A DNA stretch of 39,463 nt from positions 1 to 39,463 of the forward strand of contig CAZFFP010000031.1 in assembly GCA_964518215.1 (NCBI GenBank), written 5' to 3'. Every line of letters begins with the position of its first letter. Positions within the stretch are counted from its first letter, which is position 1. Origin of the DNA: CAYSGX01 sp964518215 (GTDB lineage: Bacteria; Bacteroidota; Bacteroidia; Chitinophagales; CAIOSU01). The position numbers and the translations under genes were made by a program. The notes under the pieces were generated by a model. That model saw nothing but the letters and a program-made list of their open reading frames with translations. It searched no databases and had not been told where the DNA came from. Shown here one piece after another: positions 1 to 8,927 of this stretch.

Positions 1-1982
1 GCGAATCTGTTACCAGAGGAAAAATTGTAACCGTAAACGGAGTGAAAAGAGTGGTGGATGTTACCGACAGCGACCCTGATGGTATTGTTGGTTTTGGCAA
101 TTCGCCCAGACCAGACCTCAATTACAGCCGTTACACCAACATGTTGGTTCCTACATATCACTTGCAGGGTTGGTGGGATATTTTTACTGACGGAACCATA
201 CAAACCTGGGCTTTGATGAAAAAATATAACAGACCGGAACACAATCCTAATGTTCCTCCCGGATTTCAGGGGCATAAGTTGCAGAAACTTATTCTTGGAC
301 CGTGGGCACATCAAACTATTGGTTCGCGCACCACCGGAGATATGAGGCTCGATCCTGTAACAGGTTTAGATAGAAGATATCCAGAAAATGTATCGAGTAT
401 TCTTGGCTTCGATTTAGGAGATGTGAATGCAAATAATATCAATGTTTCTGATGTATTGAATTCTGAAGTTATAAGTTGGTTTAGATATAACTTGAACTAC
501 AACGAATTCGCGAATATTGGAATGCCTAAAGTTCGTATTCCTAAAAGCGATAAATGGCAGCAAATTGCTCCGAACATTACAGTGCAGGTTCCTTCAGAAG
601 ACTATTACATGGAGTTTGAAGACTTAGTGAACCTTCTTTTAGGAACCAGTGGTGTTAACGGAATCAAAATCAAAATCAACTGGCCTCCATTGTTTAATGA
701 AAGCGAGGTTACTGTTGACCTTCCTGCTTTTGGAGAACCGATTCTTCCTGAATTTACAGGCGACCAGTTAACCGCAGCCATTGACTCAGTTGATTTCTCA
801 AGCATCGCTGATGTTCGTTTCTATGTAATCGGACCGCTAAATGATGGTGTTGCAGAAAACGAAAATATGGGTAACTATTGGTTTGAGTCTGACACGTTTC
901 CAATCAATCACATGGTTGACTTTAAAGATTTTTACCTGCATCAAAATGGAAAAATTGATTACAGCGCACCTTTGAATGATGAAGGGTTTAAAACCTATGT
1001 GCATGACCCTAATGACCCGATTGCTGCTATTGGCGGTGCCAATATGATTGTTAGAACCCCTCAAGGCGACAGAGACAGTCAAGGGCAGTTCAATTTGAAT
1101 GACCCGCGTTATGCTCCTTATGGTTACAACCGTGCAGGCATCATACATTATGCTACCGACCCTATTGAAGATTCATTGTGTATTATCGGTTTCCCAAGAG
1201 TTACGCTTTATGCAAAAACCAATCCTGATGGTTTATCGGGTGTTCCTACAGATACCGATTTCATGATTCGTTGGTTAGATGAATATCCCGATGGTAGTGT
1301 TTACTTCGTTACTGAAGCTGTAGTGAATGCTCGCGCTCGTGATTATGCCAGAAAATTAGTTCATTCCGATATTAACGACCCTGCTTTGATTGACGAAATT
1401 GATAACACTCCATTTACCAATATTACCGCAGGAGAAATTTACGAATACTATTTTGCCGGTATGCCTATTGCTTACACTTGGGGCAAAGGGCACAAAATGA
1501 GAGTGATGATTTGCAGCAGCAACCATACACGCTATCAATGCAATCCAAATCTTCCTTTGGAAGAAAACCAATTTTTCCGCAGACAGCCTTCTGATGGAAA
1601 ATCTTATGTATTCAATGGAGTGGAAATGGAGCCGCGCGTAGCTGTTCAGCGCGTTGCTCATTCGCCTGAGTTTGCCTCAAGAGTTACATTGCCGGTTTAT
1701 CAGAAAAACATTACCAGCGTTGCTGAAATGCCTGCTCCTAAAGCCGCTTTAGACGCTGTTGTGTTTCCTAATCCTGCCGACAATGTGGTTACCATTTTCC
1801 CTAACAAAACTGATGAAATGCAAATGAGAGTTTACTCTCTAAGCGGACAATTGGTGTTGGAAGGCAGCTTTGCCGAAACCGGTCAAATCAATGTTTCTTC
1901 ATTTGAAAGAGGCTTGTATTTGATTGAGCTTATCAGCATTAAAAATCAAGAAAAGGTTGTTAAAAAACTTTCTGTATTTTAA
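1..1982 (+). CDS. CocE/NonD (S15-like) hydrolase, 3' part, with T9SS sorting domain
   Basis: The gene is cut by the left edge: its frame is open back to base 3, so the GTG at 42 is probably internal. The visible part holds the second half of a CocE/NonD-type alpha/beta hydrolase. Counting from that GTG, the GWWD motif at 43-46 matches the cocaine-esterase segment with the catalytic Asp, and GPWAH at 86-90 matches the one with the catalytic His. The nucleophile Ser would lie outside the window. A jelly-roll domain typical of X-Pro dipeptidyl-peptidase C-termini follows (about 355-545). The last 75 residues form a type A T9SS sorting domain, with FPNPA near 576, a central SGQLV strand and a Lys-rich end. 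The protein is therefore probably exported and anchored or released at the surface. The substrate (ester, amide or peptide) cannot be told from sequence. A strong terminator follows. Confidence 0.85.
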   Translation, partial: ESVTRGKIVTVNGVKRVVDVTDSDPDGIVGFGNSPRPDLNYSRYTNMLVPTYHLQGWWDIFTDGTIQTWALMKKYNRPEHNPNVPPGFQGHKLQKLILGPWAHQTIGSRTTGDMRLDPVTGLDRRYPENVSSILGFDLGDVNANNINVSDVLNSEVISWFRYNLNYNEFANIGMPKVRIPKSDKWQQIAPNITVQVPSEDYYMEFEDLVNLLLGTSGVNGIKIKINWPPLFNESEVTVDLPAFGEPILPEFTGDQLTAAIDSVDFSSIADVRFYVIGPLNDGVAENENMGNYWFESDTFPINHMVDFKDFYLHQNGKIDYSAPLNDEGFKTYVHDPNDPIAAIGGANMIVRTPQGDRDSQGQFNLNDPRYAPYGYNRAGIIHYATDPIEDSLCIIGFPRVTLYAKTNPDGLSGVPTDTDFMIRWLDEYPDGSVYFVTEAVVNARARDYARKLVHSDINDPALIDEIDNTPFTNITAGEIYEYYFAGMPIAYTWGKGHKMRVMICSSNHTRYQCNPNLPLEENQFFRRQPSDGKSYVFNGVEMEPRVAVQRVAHSPEFASRVTLPVYQKNITSVAEMPAPKAALDAVVFPNPADNVVTIFPNKTDEMQMRVYSLSGQLVLEGSFAETGQINVSSFERGLYLIELISIKNQEKVVKKLSVF

Positions 1983-2000
1983 TGAGTATTAAAATTTTTA

Positions 2001-2036
2001 AAAGGGCACTATTTATTTTGGTGCCCTTTTTTTTTG
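2001..2036 (+). terminator. Rho-independent terminator after the CocE-like gene
   Basis: A perfect 9-bp stem (AAAGGGCAC at 2001-2009 with GTGCCCTTT at 2021-2029) encloses an 11-nt AT-rich loop and runs into an unbroken T tract to 2035. It lies 19 bases after the stop codon and separates this gene from the next one. Confidence 0.9.
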
Positions 2037-2064
2037 TTATTCAGCAATCAAACAGTTACATAAA

Positions 2065-3708
2065 ATGCCACCCCTGATTTTCAGAAATATATTATTCTAT
2101 TCCGCACTCATTTTATGCATACATCAATACTCTTTTGCTCAGTCGTTTCAATGGGCTCGAACCGGAGGATATATTGATACCGATGCTGCCAGAGCTATTT
2201 GCACCGACCCTGACGGAAATGTTTTGGTAACCGGATATTTCTCGGGTCAGCTGCTGATTAATGGCGAAACTTATCAGGGCAGGGGAAGGGGCGAAATTTT
2301 TATTGCCAAATATGATATTGATGGAAATTTGTTGTGGTTAAAAACTGCCGGAGGACCCAATGACGATTCTGGTTATGGAATTGCCGCAGACCTACAAGGC
2401 AATGTGTATGTAACAGGCGAATTTGATTCGTTGGCATATTTCGACAATCAATTACTTTTTGCCGTAGGCAGTAAAGATGTTTTTATGGCTAAATACTCGC
2501 CTGATGGAAATTTGATTTGGGTAAAAAGAGCCGGTGGGGCAGGAGCAGACAGAGGAAACAGTATTGATGTAGATGCTCGTGGTGATATTTATGTTGCCGG
2601 AAAATTTGAACAGTTCGCTTCTTTTGGAAACAAGGTACTTACTTCAGCCGGAGCGCAGGATTTATTTGTGGCAAAATACAATTCTAACGGTGATATTATT
2701 TGGGCGGTAAGCGTTGGCGGATTTGGCAATGACGAAGCCAACAGCGTAAAGTCTGACGATGAAGGCAGCGCATATTTTACCGGATATTTCAATAATACCA
2801 TCCAAGTTGCAGGCGAAACTTTTACAGCTCCCGGTACCGGCAGCACGAGTGATATTATTTCGGGAAAAATTGATTCTGCCGGTGTGTTCGATTGGGTGCA
2901 GCAGGCAGGAGGCTTTGAAGGCGATATAGGTAATGGCATTGTGGTGGACGACCAAAAAAATTCTTATGTAACCGGTTACTTTGCAAACATTGCCACTTTC
3001 GAAAACAGAACGCTTACCTCTGAAGGCTACAACGATATTTTCATTGCCAAATATGGACCTAAAGGCATTTGTTTGTGGGCGGTAAAAGCCGGTGGACCGT
3101 TTTTAGATTTGGCAACCGCCATTGCCATAGCGCCAGACCGAAGTTTGTATTTAACCGGTCTTATAAGCACCCCTGCTTATTTTGGAAACGATACGCTAAT
3201 CACTGATTTTTATGATGCCTTTGTAGGAAAATGGAATGGTAATAATGGTAGCCTGCAATGGGTAAAGCAAATTACGGGAGCCAATGCCCAGGTCGGCTTA
3301 AGTGTTGCTGTTGGAAAACATCATGATGTTTTTGCATCGGGCTATTATTTTTTTAGAGCCGAGTTCGATACCATTACCACCGACTTAGCTCTTGATCAGG
3401 ATTTGTTTGTCTGCCGAATCTTAGACCCTGCTTTGTCAATTTCAGGTATTTCAGAGCCTTTGCATTTCGTTAAGTTGTATCCCAATCCTGCACAAGACAG
3501 AGTTTACATAAATTTTGATGCAACATTTTTCTTTCAAGAACTTTCTGTTGCTCTGTATGATATAACGGGCAAGGAGTATAAAACAGAAGTTTACAATTCT
3601 GAAAATACAGTTGAAATCAGCGTAGATTCACTTCCTCAAGGGATGTATTTTATAATATTGCGCTCAGGAAACAACTCCGTTGTCAGGAAGTTTTTGATTC
3701 GGAATTGA
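2065..3708 (+). CDS. Secreted SBBP-repeat beta-propeller protein with T9SS sorting domain
   Basis: The product has 547 residues. A Sec signal peptide at about 1-26 ends in FAQ. Seven repeats of about 55-60 residues follow, each opening with a W-x(4)-GG-type strand (for example LLWLKTAGG, LIWVKRAGG, CLWAVKAGG) and carrying a GNxYVTGxF-like strand. This is the SBBP pattern, and seven units suggest a closed seven-bladed propeller. Residues about 470-547 are a type A T9SS sorting domain (LYPNPAQD, then LPQGMYFI, then a basic end). No catalytic motif is visible. Binding or scaffolding outside the cell is the likely role, but the ligand is unknown. The ATG at 2065 is favoured because the signal peptide begins there. 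It ends 23 bases from the end of convergent purC. Confidence 0.85.
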   Translation: MPPLIFRNILFYSALILCIHQYSFAQSFQWARTGGYIDTDAARAICTDPDGNVLVTGYFSGQLLINGETYQGRGRGEIFIAKYDIDGNLLWLKTAGGPNDDSGYGIAADLQGNVYVTGEFDSLAYFDNQLLFAVGSKDVFMAKYSPDGNLIWVKRAGGAGADRGNSIDVDARGDIYVAGKFEQFASFGNKVLTSAGAQDLFVAKYNSNGDIIWAVSVGGFGNDEANSVKSDDEGSAYFTGYFNNTIQVAGETFTAPGTGSTSDIISGKIDSAGVFDWVQQAGGFEGDIGNGIVVDDQKNSYVTGYFANIATFENRTLTSEGYNDIFIAKYGPKGICLWAVKAGGPFLDLATAIAIAPDRSLYLTGLISTPAYFGNDTLITDFYDAFVGKWNGNNGSLQWVKQITGANAQVGLSVAVGKHHDVFASGYYFFRAEFDTITTDLALDQDLFVCRILDPALSISGISEPLHFVKLYPNPAQDRVYINFDATFFFQELSVALYDITGKEYKTEVYNSENTVEISVDSLPQGMYFIILRSGNNSVVRKFLIRN

Positions 3709-3731
3709 CGAATCACTAAAACAAACATTCT

Positions 3732-4679
3732 TCATTGCAACTTCTTTAGAGCCTTCAACACATTTTGTTCCATGCGTTGTTCTATGTTTTCTATTGGCTG
3801 CGGAACAAATTTTTTACCCATCACATTTTCATATAACTCTACATATCGGTTTGTTATGCTTTGCACCACTACATCGGTCATTTCTGGAAGTTGCTGCCCT
3901 TCCAAGCCCTGAAAGCCATTGGCAATAAGCCATTCGCGCACAAATTCTTTAGAGAGTTGTTTTTGAGATTCACCTTTTTGTTGGCGCTCTTCATATCCTT
4001 CCGCGTAAAAATATCTTGACGAATCGGGCGTATGAATTTCATCCATCAAAGTAATTAATCCGTTGCGTCTGCCAAACTCATATTTGGTATCTACGAGAAT
4101 CAACCCGCGCTCGGCAGCCATTTCGGTGCCGCGATTAAACAGGTCGCGGGTATGGCGCTCCAAAGTTTCCCATTCGGCTTCTGTTACGATTGCTTTTTTC
4201 ACAATTTCTTCTTTGCTGATGTCTTCATCGTGTCCGGCATCGGCTTTAACGGCAGGGGTAATAATGGGCTGCGGAAAACGGTCGTGTTCTTTCATGCCAT
4301 CGGGCAAAGGCACTCCGCACAGTTCACGTTTGCCACTGTTATACACCCGCCATGCATGACCGGTCAGGTAGCCTCGAATCACCATTTCGATTCTGATAGG
4401 TTCGCACATATAACCAATCGTAATATTCGGGTCGGGGTCATCAATAAACCAATTCGGACAAACATCTTTGCAGGATTTGAGAAAACGGGCTGCTACCTGA
4501 TTCAACACTTGTCCTTTATAAGGAATAGGGCGAGGTAAAATAACATCAAAAGCCGAAATACGGTCACTGGCAACCATCACCAGATATTCATCATTGATAT
4601 TATAAACATCGCGCACTTTTCCATGATAAATACTTTTTTGCCCGGGAAAAGAAAAATTGGTTTGCGAAATCTGGCTCAT
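3732..4679 (-). CDS. purC: Phosphoribosylaminoimidazole-succinocarboxamide (SAICAR) synthase
   Basis: The enzyme makes SAICAR from CAIR, aspartate and ATP in cytoplasmic de novo purine synthesis. Both family signatures are visible: the R-G-Y-L-T-G segment after PIRIEMVI (about 94-107) and LVDTKYEFG at 195-203. The N-terminal GKVRDVY nucleotide-binding strand is at 20-26 and DEIHTPDSSRY at 213-223. At 315 residues it is the longer form, about 70 residues more than the E. coli type. It stands alone here. The other purine gene, purM, lies 27 kb away. No clear promoter was found in the 190 bases upstream, only an imperfect TAACTTTA on the minus strand at 4715-4722. Confidence 0.97.
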   Translation of the reverse strand: MSQISQTNFSFPGQKSIYHGKVRDVYNINDEYLVMVASDRISAFDVILPRPIPYKGQVLNQVAARFLKSCKDVCPNWFIDDPDPNITIGYMCEPIRIEMVIRGYLTGHAWRVYNSGKRELCGVPLPDGMKEHDRFPQPIITPAVKADAGHDEDISKEEIVKKAIVTEAEWETLERHTRDLFNRGTEMAAERGLILVDTKYEFGRRNGLITLMDEIHTPDSSRYFYAEGYEERQQKGESQKQLSKEFVREWLIANGFQGLEGQQLPEMTDVVVQSITNRYVELYENVMGKKFVPQPIENIEQRMEQNVLKALKKLQ

Positions 4680-4870
4680 GAACAGTGTTAGGTGGTTGAG
4701 AACTTATTCGATTGTAAAGTTATAAAGTAATTATAGGTTTATATGAAACAGAAAATTATAGTCAGTATTTATAAGGTTTTAAATAAGCCAAAAATGTTTG
4801 CATAAATTTAATCGGATTAAAGTAGCCTTACCACAAAAATCATTTAACTATTTCTAAATCAACGAACATT

Positions 4871-7417
4871 TCACTTTCTCTTCACCCCAATTTTAAACTG
4901 TAACGCAACATAAAGGTTGCGTGCATCCGATGGAATGATACCCGGGCCCGGATAGGCTTCTGCTCTGCGAGTGAAGTAGCGCGTATCGGTAAGGTTGTTG
5001 ATGCCCACTTCTAATTGAAACCATTTTTTAAACGGATACTGTGCCGAAATATCCATCACGTAATAAGTCGGAATGATGCCGTTAATGGCGGTAGAAGTGC
5101 GCCTTGCGTTGGTGGCATCGGTAAAGTGTTCTTTTACATAAGAATATTGAACGCTGATGCGCGCTTTATATAATTCTATATTCAAACCGGTGCGTAGCAG
5201 AATGGGCGGCACGAGTTCTACCTGATTGCCCTCTATGGCTTTGTCATCGGAGCGGTTGTAATAAGAGCGTATAGCAGAGCAATTCAAAAACAATCCCAAA
5301 CGGATTTTTGAATTTTCGCTTCCAAACAACTGAATCAAATCTATTTCTGTAAAAAATTCGACTCCATAAGTCAGTGAATTTCCAATATTGGAACGATAGC
5401 GATACGGCAGAAACGGAGCTACCGTATCATTACGCAGCAGCAAGCCGATGCGGTCGTTGTAAGCCAATAAGAAAATGCTGGCATCGTAAGTGAGCAAACG
5501 CTTGTAACTGCCCCGAACACCAATATCGGCATTGAATCCGCGCTCATCATTAATGTTGGGGTCCACTACAAAATTGGGGTTCACTACACGCAAATCGCTG
5601 AAAGTAATGGCTCTGTAATTCTGAGAAAAATTGAGATAAGTTTCGAGAAAAGTAAGCGGTTTATAACTCAAGCCAATGCCCATCAACAAAATGCTTCGAC
5701 TGCGTTCTCTCGATTCATAAATCATAGTGTCGTTGATGATATTGCCTGCCGCATCGCGGGGCGTGAGGTTATAATAGCCCTCGGCACCGGTATAAATATA
5801 TTCGCTGCGAATGCCCGGAGTAATTGAAAAATTATGCGTGATATTAAACACATTTTCTGCAAACCATGCAACATTGAAGCCGGGAAAATCATACACCGAA
5901 CTGCCCGGATTTTCAGGATTTAGAAATTTGAAATCGGGGGTGCTTTCAGCATTCGCAAAACCCTGCGAACGATGGGTGCTGCCGCGATACACCCGCACAC
6001 CGGTGATAACGGTATGCGTTTGTTTAAACATATTGTAGCGATGAATAAAACGTGTTTCGTTTCCGAAGTTGACATACTCGTCTAATATCAAATCGCGCTC
6101 CTGACCACGGTCAATTTCGTTGATGCGTGTGAGAATGCCCAACGCATCTCTGCCTGCCATCAATCCGAAATTGCGCACATTAATTTTGCTGCGGTCACTG
6201 ATTTTGTAATCGAGCGTTAAGGCAGCCAGATTCCATCGCACCCTGAACCAGTTGCGTTCGCGAAACGATTGCAAAGGGTCTTGTTCAAACTGCGTGTCGG
6301 TAAGCCCTCCGGGTTGTTGCGCCAAATAATAGGTATGGGTGTATTCAAAACCCATTTTCACTTTTTCTGAAATACTCCATTGTAAAGCAGCAAAAGCTGT
6401 ATGATTTTCAAAACCCGAATTTGGTCTCCAGCCATCGCCCCGTTTGTATTGATAAAAACCGTAGTAGTTCAGTTTTTTTGTAGTGCCGCCTACGGAAGTA
6501 AAATTATTGTATAGCGACCACGAGCCTGCTGTTTGTCGCGTTGTAAATTCAAACGGGGTGTTTTCGTTGCCTCTTTTAAAAACAAAATTCACCAAGCCCC
6601 CAAACTGAGTTCCGTATTGCAGCGAAGCAGCGCCCCGCACCACTTCTATGCGTTCGAGCGCTTCCACCGGTGGCGTGTAATAGCTTTCGGGATAACCCAA
6701 GGCATCGGCACTGATATCGTAACCGTTTTGACGCACATTGAAATTGGAATTTCGGTTGGGGCTGAGTCCTCTGCCACCTATGCCCATTTGCAAACCCGCG
6801 CCATCGCTTTCCCAAATATTCAATCCGGGCACTTTGGCAAACACTTGGCGTGCATTGTTGGTGGCTTTGTTAGCGGCAATGAGTTCGGGCAAAATCACTT
6901 CCGATTTTTTTCCGGCATAAATAGCGGTGCCGTCAACGGCTTTTAATCTAATAACGGAAAAATCATCGCCATTTTTTTTCTGCGAAATCAAAACTTCATC
7001 TAATTGCACATCAGAAGGCTCTAAGTCTATAAATATCACTTCGCTGTTTTTCAGCAAACGAACTCTCATCTGATAGGTGAGATAATTCACCGACTTCACT
7101 TTCAGTTTAAAATTGGTGTGGGGAATGTTTTTTATTACAAATGTTCCGTTTTCTTCCGAAGCAGTTCCGATATTAAATTCTTCAATGAGAATTTGAGCCA
7201 CCAATGGTTTTCCGGTGCTTTTATCGGTAATGGTTCCGCTGATTTCGAACGGCTGCGCAAAAGAATTTCCGAAGGAAAAAATTGCTAATGAGAAGATGAA
7301 AGTTGAATAGATTTTATTGTTATCGTTTGGATTGATTGAAAGAAAAAACCGATGAAGTGCTGTAACCAACCAACAAAAATATTTCCCGAAAAAACTACAC
7401 TTCGCGTTGCTCATCAT
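4871..7417 (-). CDS. TonB-dependent outer-membrane receptor, FecA-like, probable iron-chelate uptake
   Basis: The product has 848 residues. A long N-terminus (1-34) precedes the hydrophobic export signal, which ends at FAQ near 55. A CarboxypepD_reg-like beta-sandwich follows (about 57-140), then a probable TonB box (LDEVLIS, 139-145). The plug covers about 160-283, with PGLNI, GGRG and the conserved ALERIEVVRG...YGTQFGG...NFV block. The rest is a 22-strand-type barrel ending in an aromatic strand. The plug end most resembles ferric-dicitrate-type receptors, but the ligand is not determined. Its ATG overlaps the HTTM stop codon (ATGA), which supports this start and implies translational coupling. 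No ATG lies between it and the signal core. It is the last gene of the iron locus. No convincing terminator follows. Confidence 0.93.
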   Translation of the reverse strand: MMSNAKCSFFGKYFCWLVTALHRFFLSINPNDNNKIYSTFIFSLAIFSFGNSFAQPFEISGTITDKSTGKPLVAQILIEEFNIGTASEENGTFVIKNIPHTNFKLKVKSVNYLTYQMRVRLLKNSEVIFIDLEPSDVQLDEVLISQKKNGDDFSVIRLKAVDGTAIYAGKKSEVILPELIAANKATNNARQVFAKVPGLNIWESDGAGLQMGIGGRGLSPNRNSNFNVRQNGYDISADALGYPESYYTPPVEALERIEVVRGAASLQYGTQFGGLVNFVFKRGNENTPFEFTTRQTAGSWSLYNNFTSVGGTTKKLNYYGFYQYKRGDGWRPNSGFENHTAFAALQWSISEKVKMGFEYTHTYYLAQQPGGLTDTQFEQDPLQSFRERNWFRVRWNLAALTLDYKISDRSKINVRNFGLMAGRDALGILTRINEIDRGQERDLILDEYVNFGNETRFIHRYNMFKQTHTVITGVRVYRGSTHRSQGFANAESTPDFKFLNPENPGSSVYDFPGFNVAWFAENVFNITHNFSITPGIRSEYIYTGAEGYYNLTPRDAAGNIINDTMIYESRERSRSILLMGIGLSYKPLTFLETYLNFSQNYRAITFSDLRVVNPNFVVDPNINDERGFNADIGVRGSYKRLLTYDASIFLLAYNDRIGLLLRNDTVAPFLPYRYRSNIGNSLTYGVEFFTEIDLIQLFGSENSKIRLGLFLNCSAIRSYYNRSDDKAIEGNQVELVPPILLRTGLNIELYKARISVQYSYVKEHFTDATNARRTSTAINGIIPTYYVMDISAQYPFKKWFQLEVGINNLTDTRYFTRRAEAYPGPGIIPSDARNLYVALQFKIGVKRK

Positions 7418-8823
7418 TCAAAAGGCAATACCCATTTTTTCGGTTTCATAGATTCTTTTTCTGCCAGTAAATTCACTTGCGGGTCTATCATCAATTTACT
7501 TCGGCTGCCGTTGAGCGTTACATAAGCCTCTACGCGCACTATCGGGTCTTTCATGCTCTGCTCTTTAAAATGTTCGCCCAAGAAATGCGCGAACTCCAAT
7601 ATCATGTCGGGCTGCATTGCCATTTGTTTTTCCTGATGTTCGTTCAGAAACTGCCGATTAATCACCATGCCTTCTTTTCCGTCCATTCCATCTTTTACAT
7701 AGAAAGTGGCATCGCCCGCTTTTTCCATCAGCATTACCCGCCAACCAAAGCGGTAGCCTTCTTCGGTCCAAAACATATTGCCCGGATACAGCACATAGCG
7801 AAACGGGAACACCACCTGAAACAGAACATGAATTACGAGCAATACGGCAAGGGGTTTCATGATGAATTTGGGATAAAGAAAGATTTCGGATGTGGGATTT
7901 AGGATTTCTGATTTTTTATTGAAAAGTAAAAAGCGATTCAGAAAAGAAAATATTTTTTTGTGAACCCATACCGGAAAAAAGATGGGCACACTGCAAGTCA
8001 TAATGATGGGAAACATGCCTATTTGAAAGAATATTCCGGTGAGTGTGTGAAACACTGCAACTGCAATAAAACCCAAATACCAAAAGCGCGAAAGCAGAAT
8101 GAAAGGAATACTTAAATCGAATAGTGCGCCTGTCCAACTGAACACGTGAGGCATCCACGGCAACTCGAACAAGCTGCCTATGAGCGGTAAATGACTTTGC
8201 GCGGGCAACCATATTTTCAGCGGCATAGCATCTATGAGCCAGTGAGGGGTGAGCTTGGCAATGCCCGCATAGAAATACACCAAACCCAATTGAAACTTCA
8301 CCAGATTCACCGTCCATGCAGGCACATGCGTGGCAGGTTTTATTTTGCGCCAAGCCACATCGAGCGAAAAATATTTTTCGGCAGGAAGAAAAATCATGAG
8401 CAAACTCACCACGCTGATGAAATAGTAATGATTGAGGTAATAGGTTTTGTCAATGAGTTCGCAATAGGTAAATGCAAAGAAGAAAAATATGGCGGAAACG
8501 CGATAGTAAAATCCGGTCATGATAAATGCGGAAGCCACTATCATGAGCGAATAGAGCAAATACATGGCACTTCTGCCCATAGGCTGCACCCATTCAAAGC
8601 CATAGTATTTGAAAAAAACTTTCGAATCTATATACTGATAATCAACCCAGCCGAGCGAGATAAAACGAACGGTGCTGATGAGCATCATCATGCCAAACAT
8701 GATGCGGAAAAAAGCCAACGGCTCAATAGAAGTCGGATTCTTGAGGTTGGAATTTAGAAATTGGAAAAATGAACTTTTGTTTTGCTCATCATTATCAGAA
8801 TGGTATGGTTTAACAGGTTGCAT
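7414..8823 (-). CDS. HTTM / vitamin K-dependent gamma-carboxylase-like membrane protein
   Basis: This 469-residue multi-pass inner-membrane protein belongs to the HTTM family, which includes the vitamin K-dependent gamma-glutamyl carboxylase (GGCX). Similarity extends along the protein. The NH pair at 131-132 (YLNHYYF) matches the Asn-His of human GGCX (159-160). The lysine at 190 (YFYAGIAKL) matches the proposed catalytic base Lys218. FHTLTGIFFQIGMFP at 258-272 matches another conserved membrane stretch. The C-terminal part (WTEEGYRFGWR, 352-362) matches the soluble domain of bacterial relatives. The reaction in GGCX is oxidation of reduced vitamin K coupled to Glu carboxylation; whether this protein does either is unknown. 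It overlaps the receptor gene by 4 bases and lies about 100 bases after the imelysin gene. Residues 304-314 are encoded by a repetitive stretch that looks like intergenic repeat DNA. Confidence 0.88.
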   Translation of the reverse strand: MQPVKPYHSDNDEQNKSSFFQFLNSNLKNPTSIEPLAFFRIMFGMMMLISTVRFISLGWVDYQYIDSKVFFKYYGFEWVQPMGRSAMYLLYSLMIVASAFIMTGFYYRVSAIFFFFAFTYCELIDKTYYLNHYYFISVVSLLMIFLPAEKYFSLDVAWRKIKPATHVPAWTVNLVKFQLGLVYFYAGIAKLTPHWLIDAMPLKIWLPAQSHLPLIGSLFELPWMPHVFSWTGALFDLSIPFILLSRFWYLGFIAVAVFHTLTGIFFQIGMFPIIMTCSVPIFFPVWVHKKIFSFLNRFLLFNKKSEILNPTSEIFLYPKFIMKPLAVLLVIHVLFQVVFPFRYVLYPGNMFWTEEGYRFGWRVMLMEKAGDATFYVKDGMDGKEGMVINRQFLNEHQEKQMAMQPDMILEFAHFLGEHFKEQSMKDPIVRVEAYVTLNGSRSKLMIDPQVNLLAEKESMKPKKWVLPFE

Positions 8824-8830
8824 TTATTGA

Positions 8831-8895
8831 TTTCCAAATTCAAACATCAAAATTCAAACATCTAACATCAAACTTCTATCTTCCAACATCTAAAA
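8831..8895. repeat. Degenerate short-word repeat tract between HTTM and imelysin genes
   Basis: The plus strand is built from close variants of AAATTCAAACATC, TAACATC and TTCCAACATC placed head to tail. The exact 13-mer occurs twice with one base between the copies. It has no open reading frame and lies in the leader upstream of the HTTM gene. Similar low-complexity words recur between genes in many Bacteroidota genomes, from general recollection rather than a search. No function is assigned. Confidence 0.6.
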
Positions 8896-8899
8896 TTTA

Positions 8900-8921
8900 T
8901 CCCTACTCAACGCAGTAGGGA
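8900..8921 (-). terminator. Hairpin after the imelysin gene (weak terminator or attenuator)
   Basis: An 8-bp perfect stem (TCCCTACT at 8900-8907 with AGTAGGGA at 8914-8921) and 6-nt loop lie 6 bases past the imelysin stop codon. On the minus strand it is followed by TAAATTTTA, which is not a clean U tract. Partial termination between the lipoprotein and membrane/receptor genes is plausible, and an mRNA-stabilising hairpin is the alternative. Confidence 0.45.
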
Positions 8922-8927
8922 CTAAAA

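Noticed and set aside
4680..4870. Possible riboswitch or small RNA between purC and the receptor gene
   Set aside because: AT-rich, without conserved purine-riboswitch elements or a stable fold that I can see.
6533..6946. 137-codon plus-strand frame inside the TonB receptor gene
   Set aside because: Shadow of the plug-domain codons. No start signal or homology seen.
8191..8757. 188-codon plus-strand frame inside the HTTM gene
   Set aside because: Antisense shadow of a well-supported membrane protein, with no signal peptide, motif or promoter.
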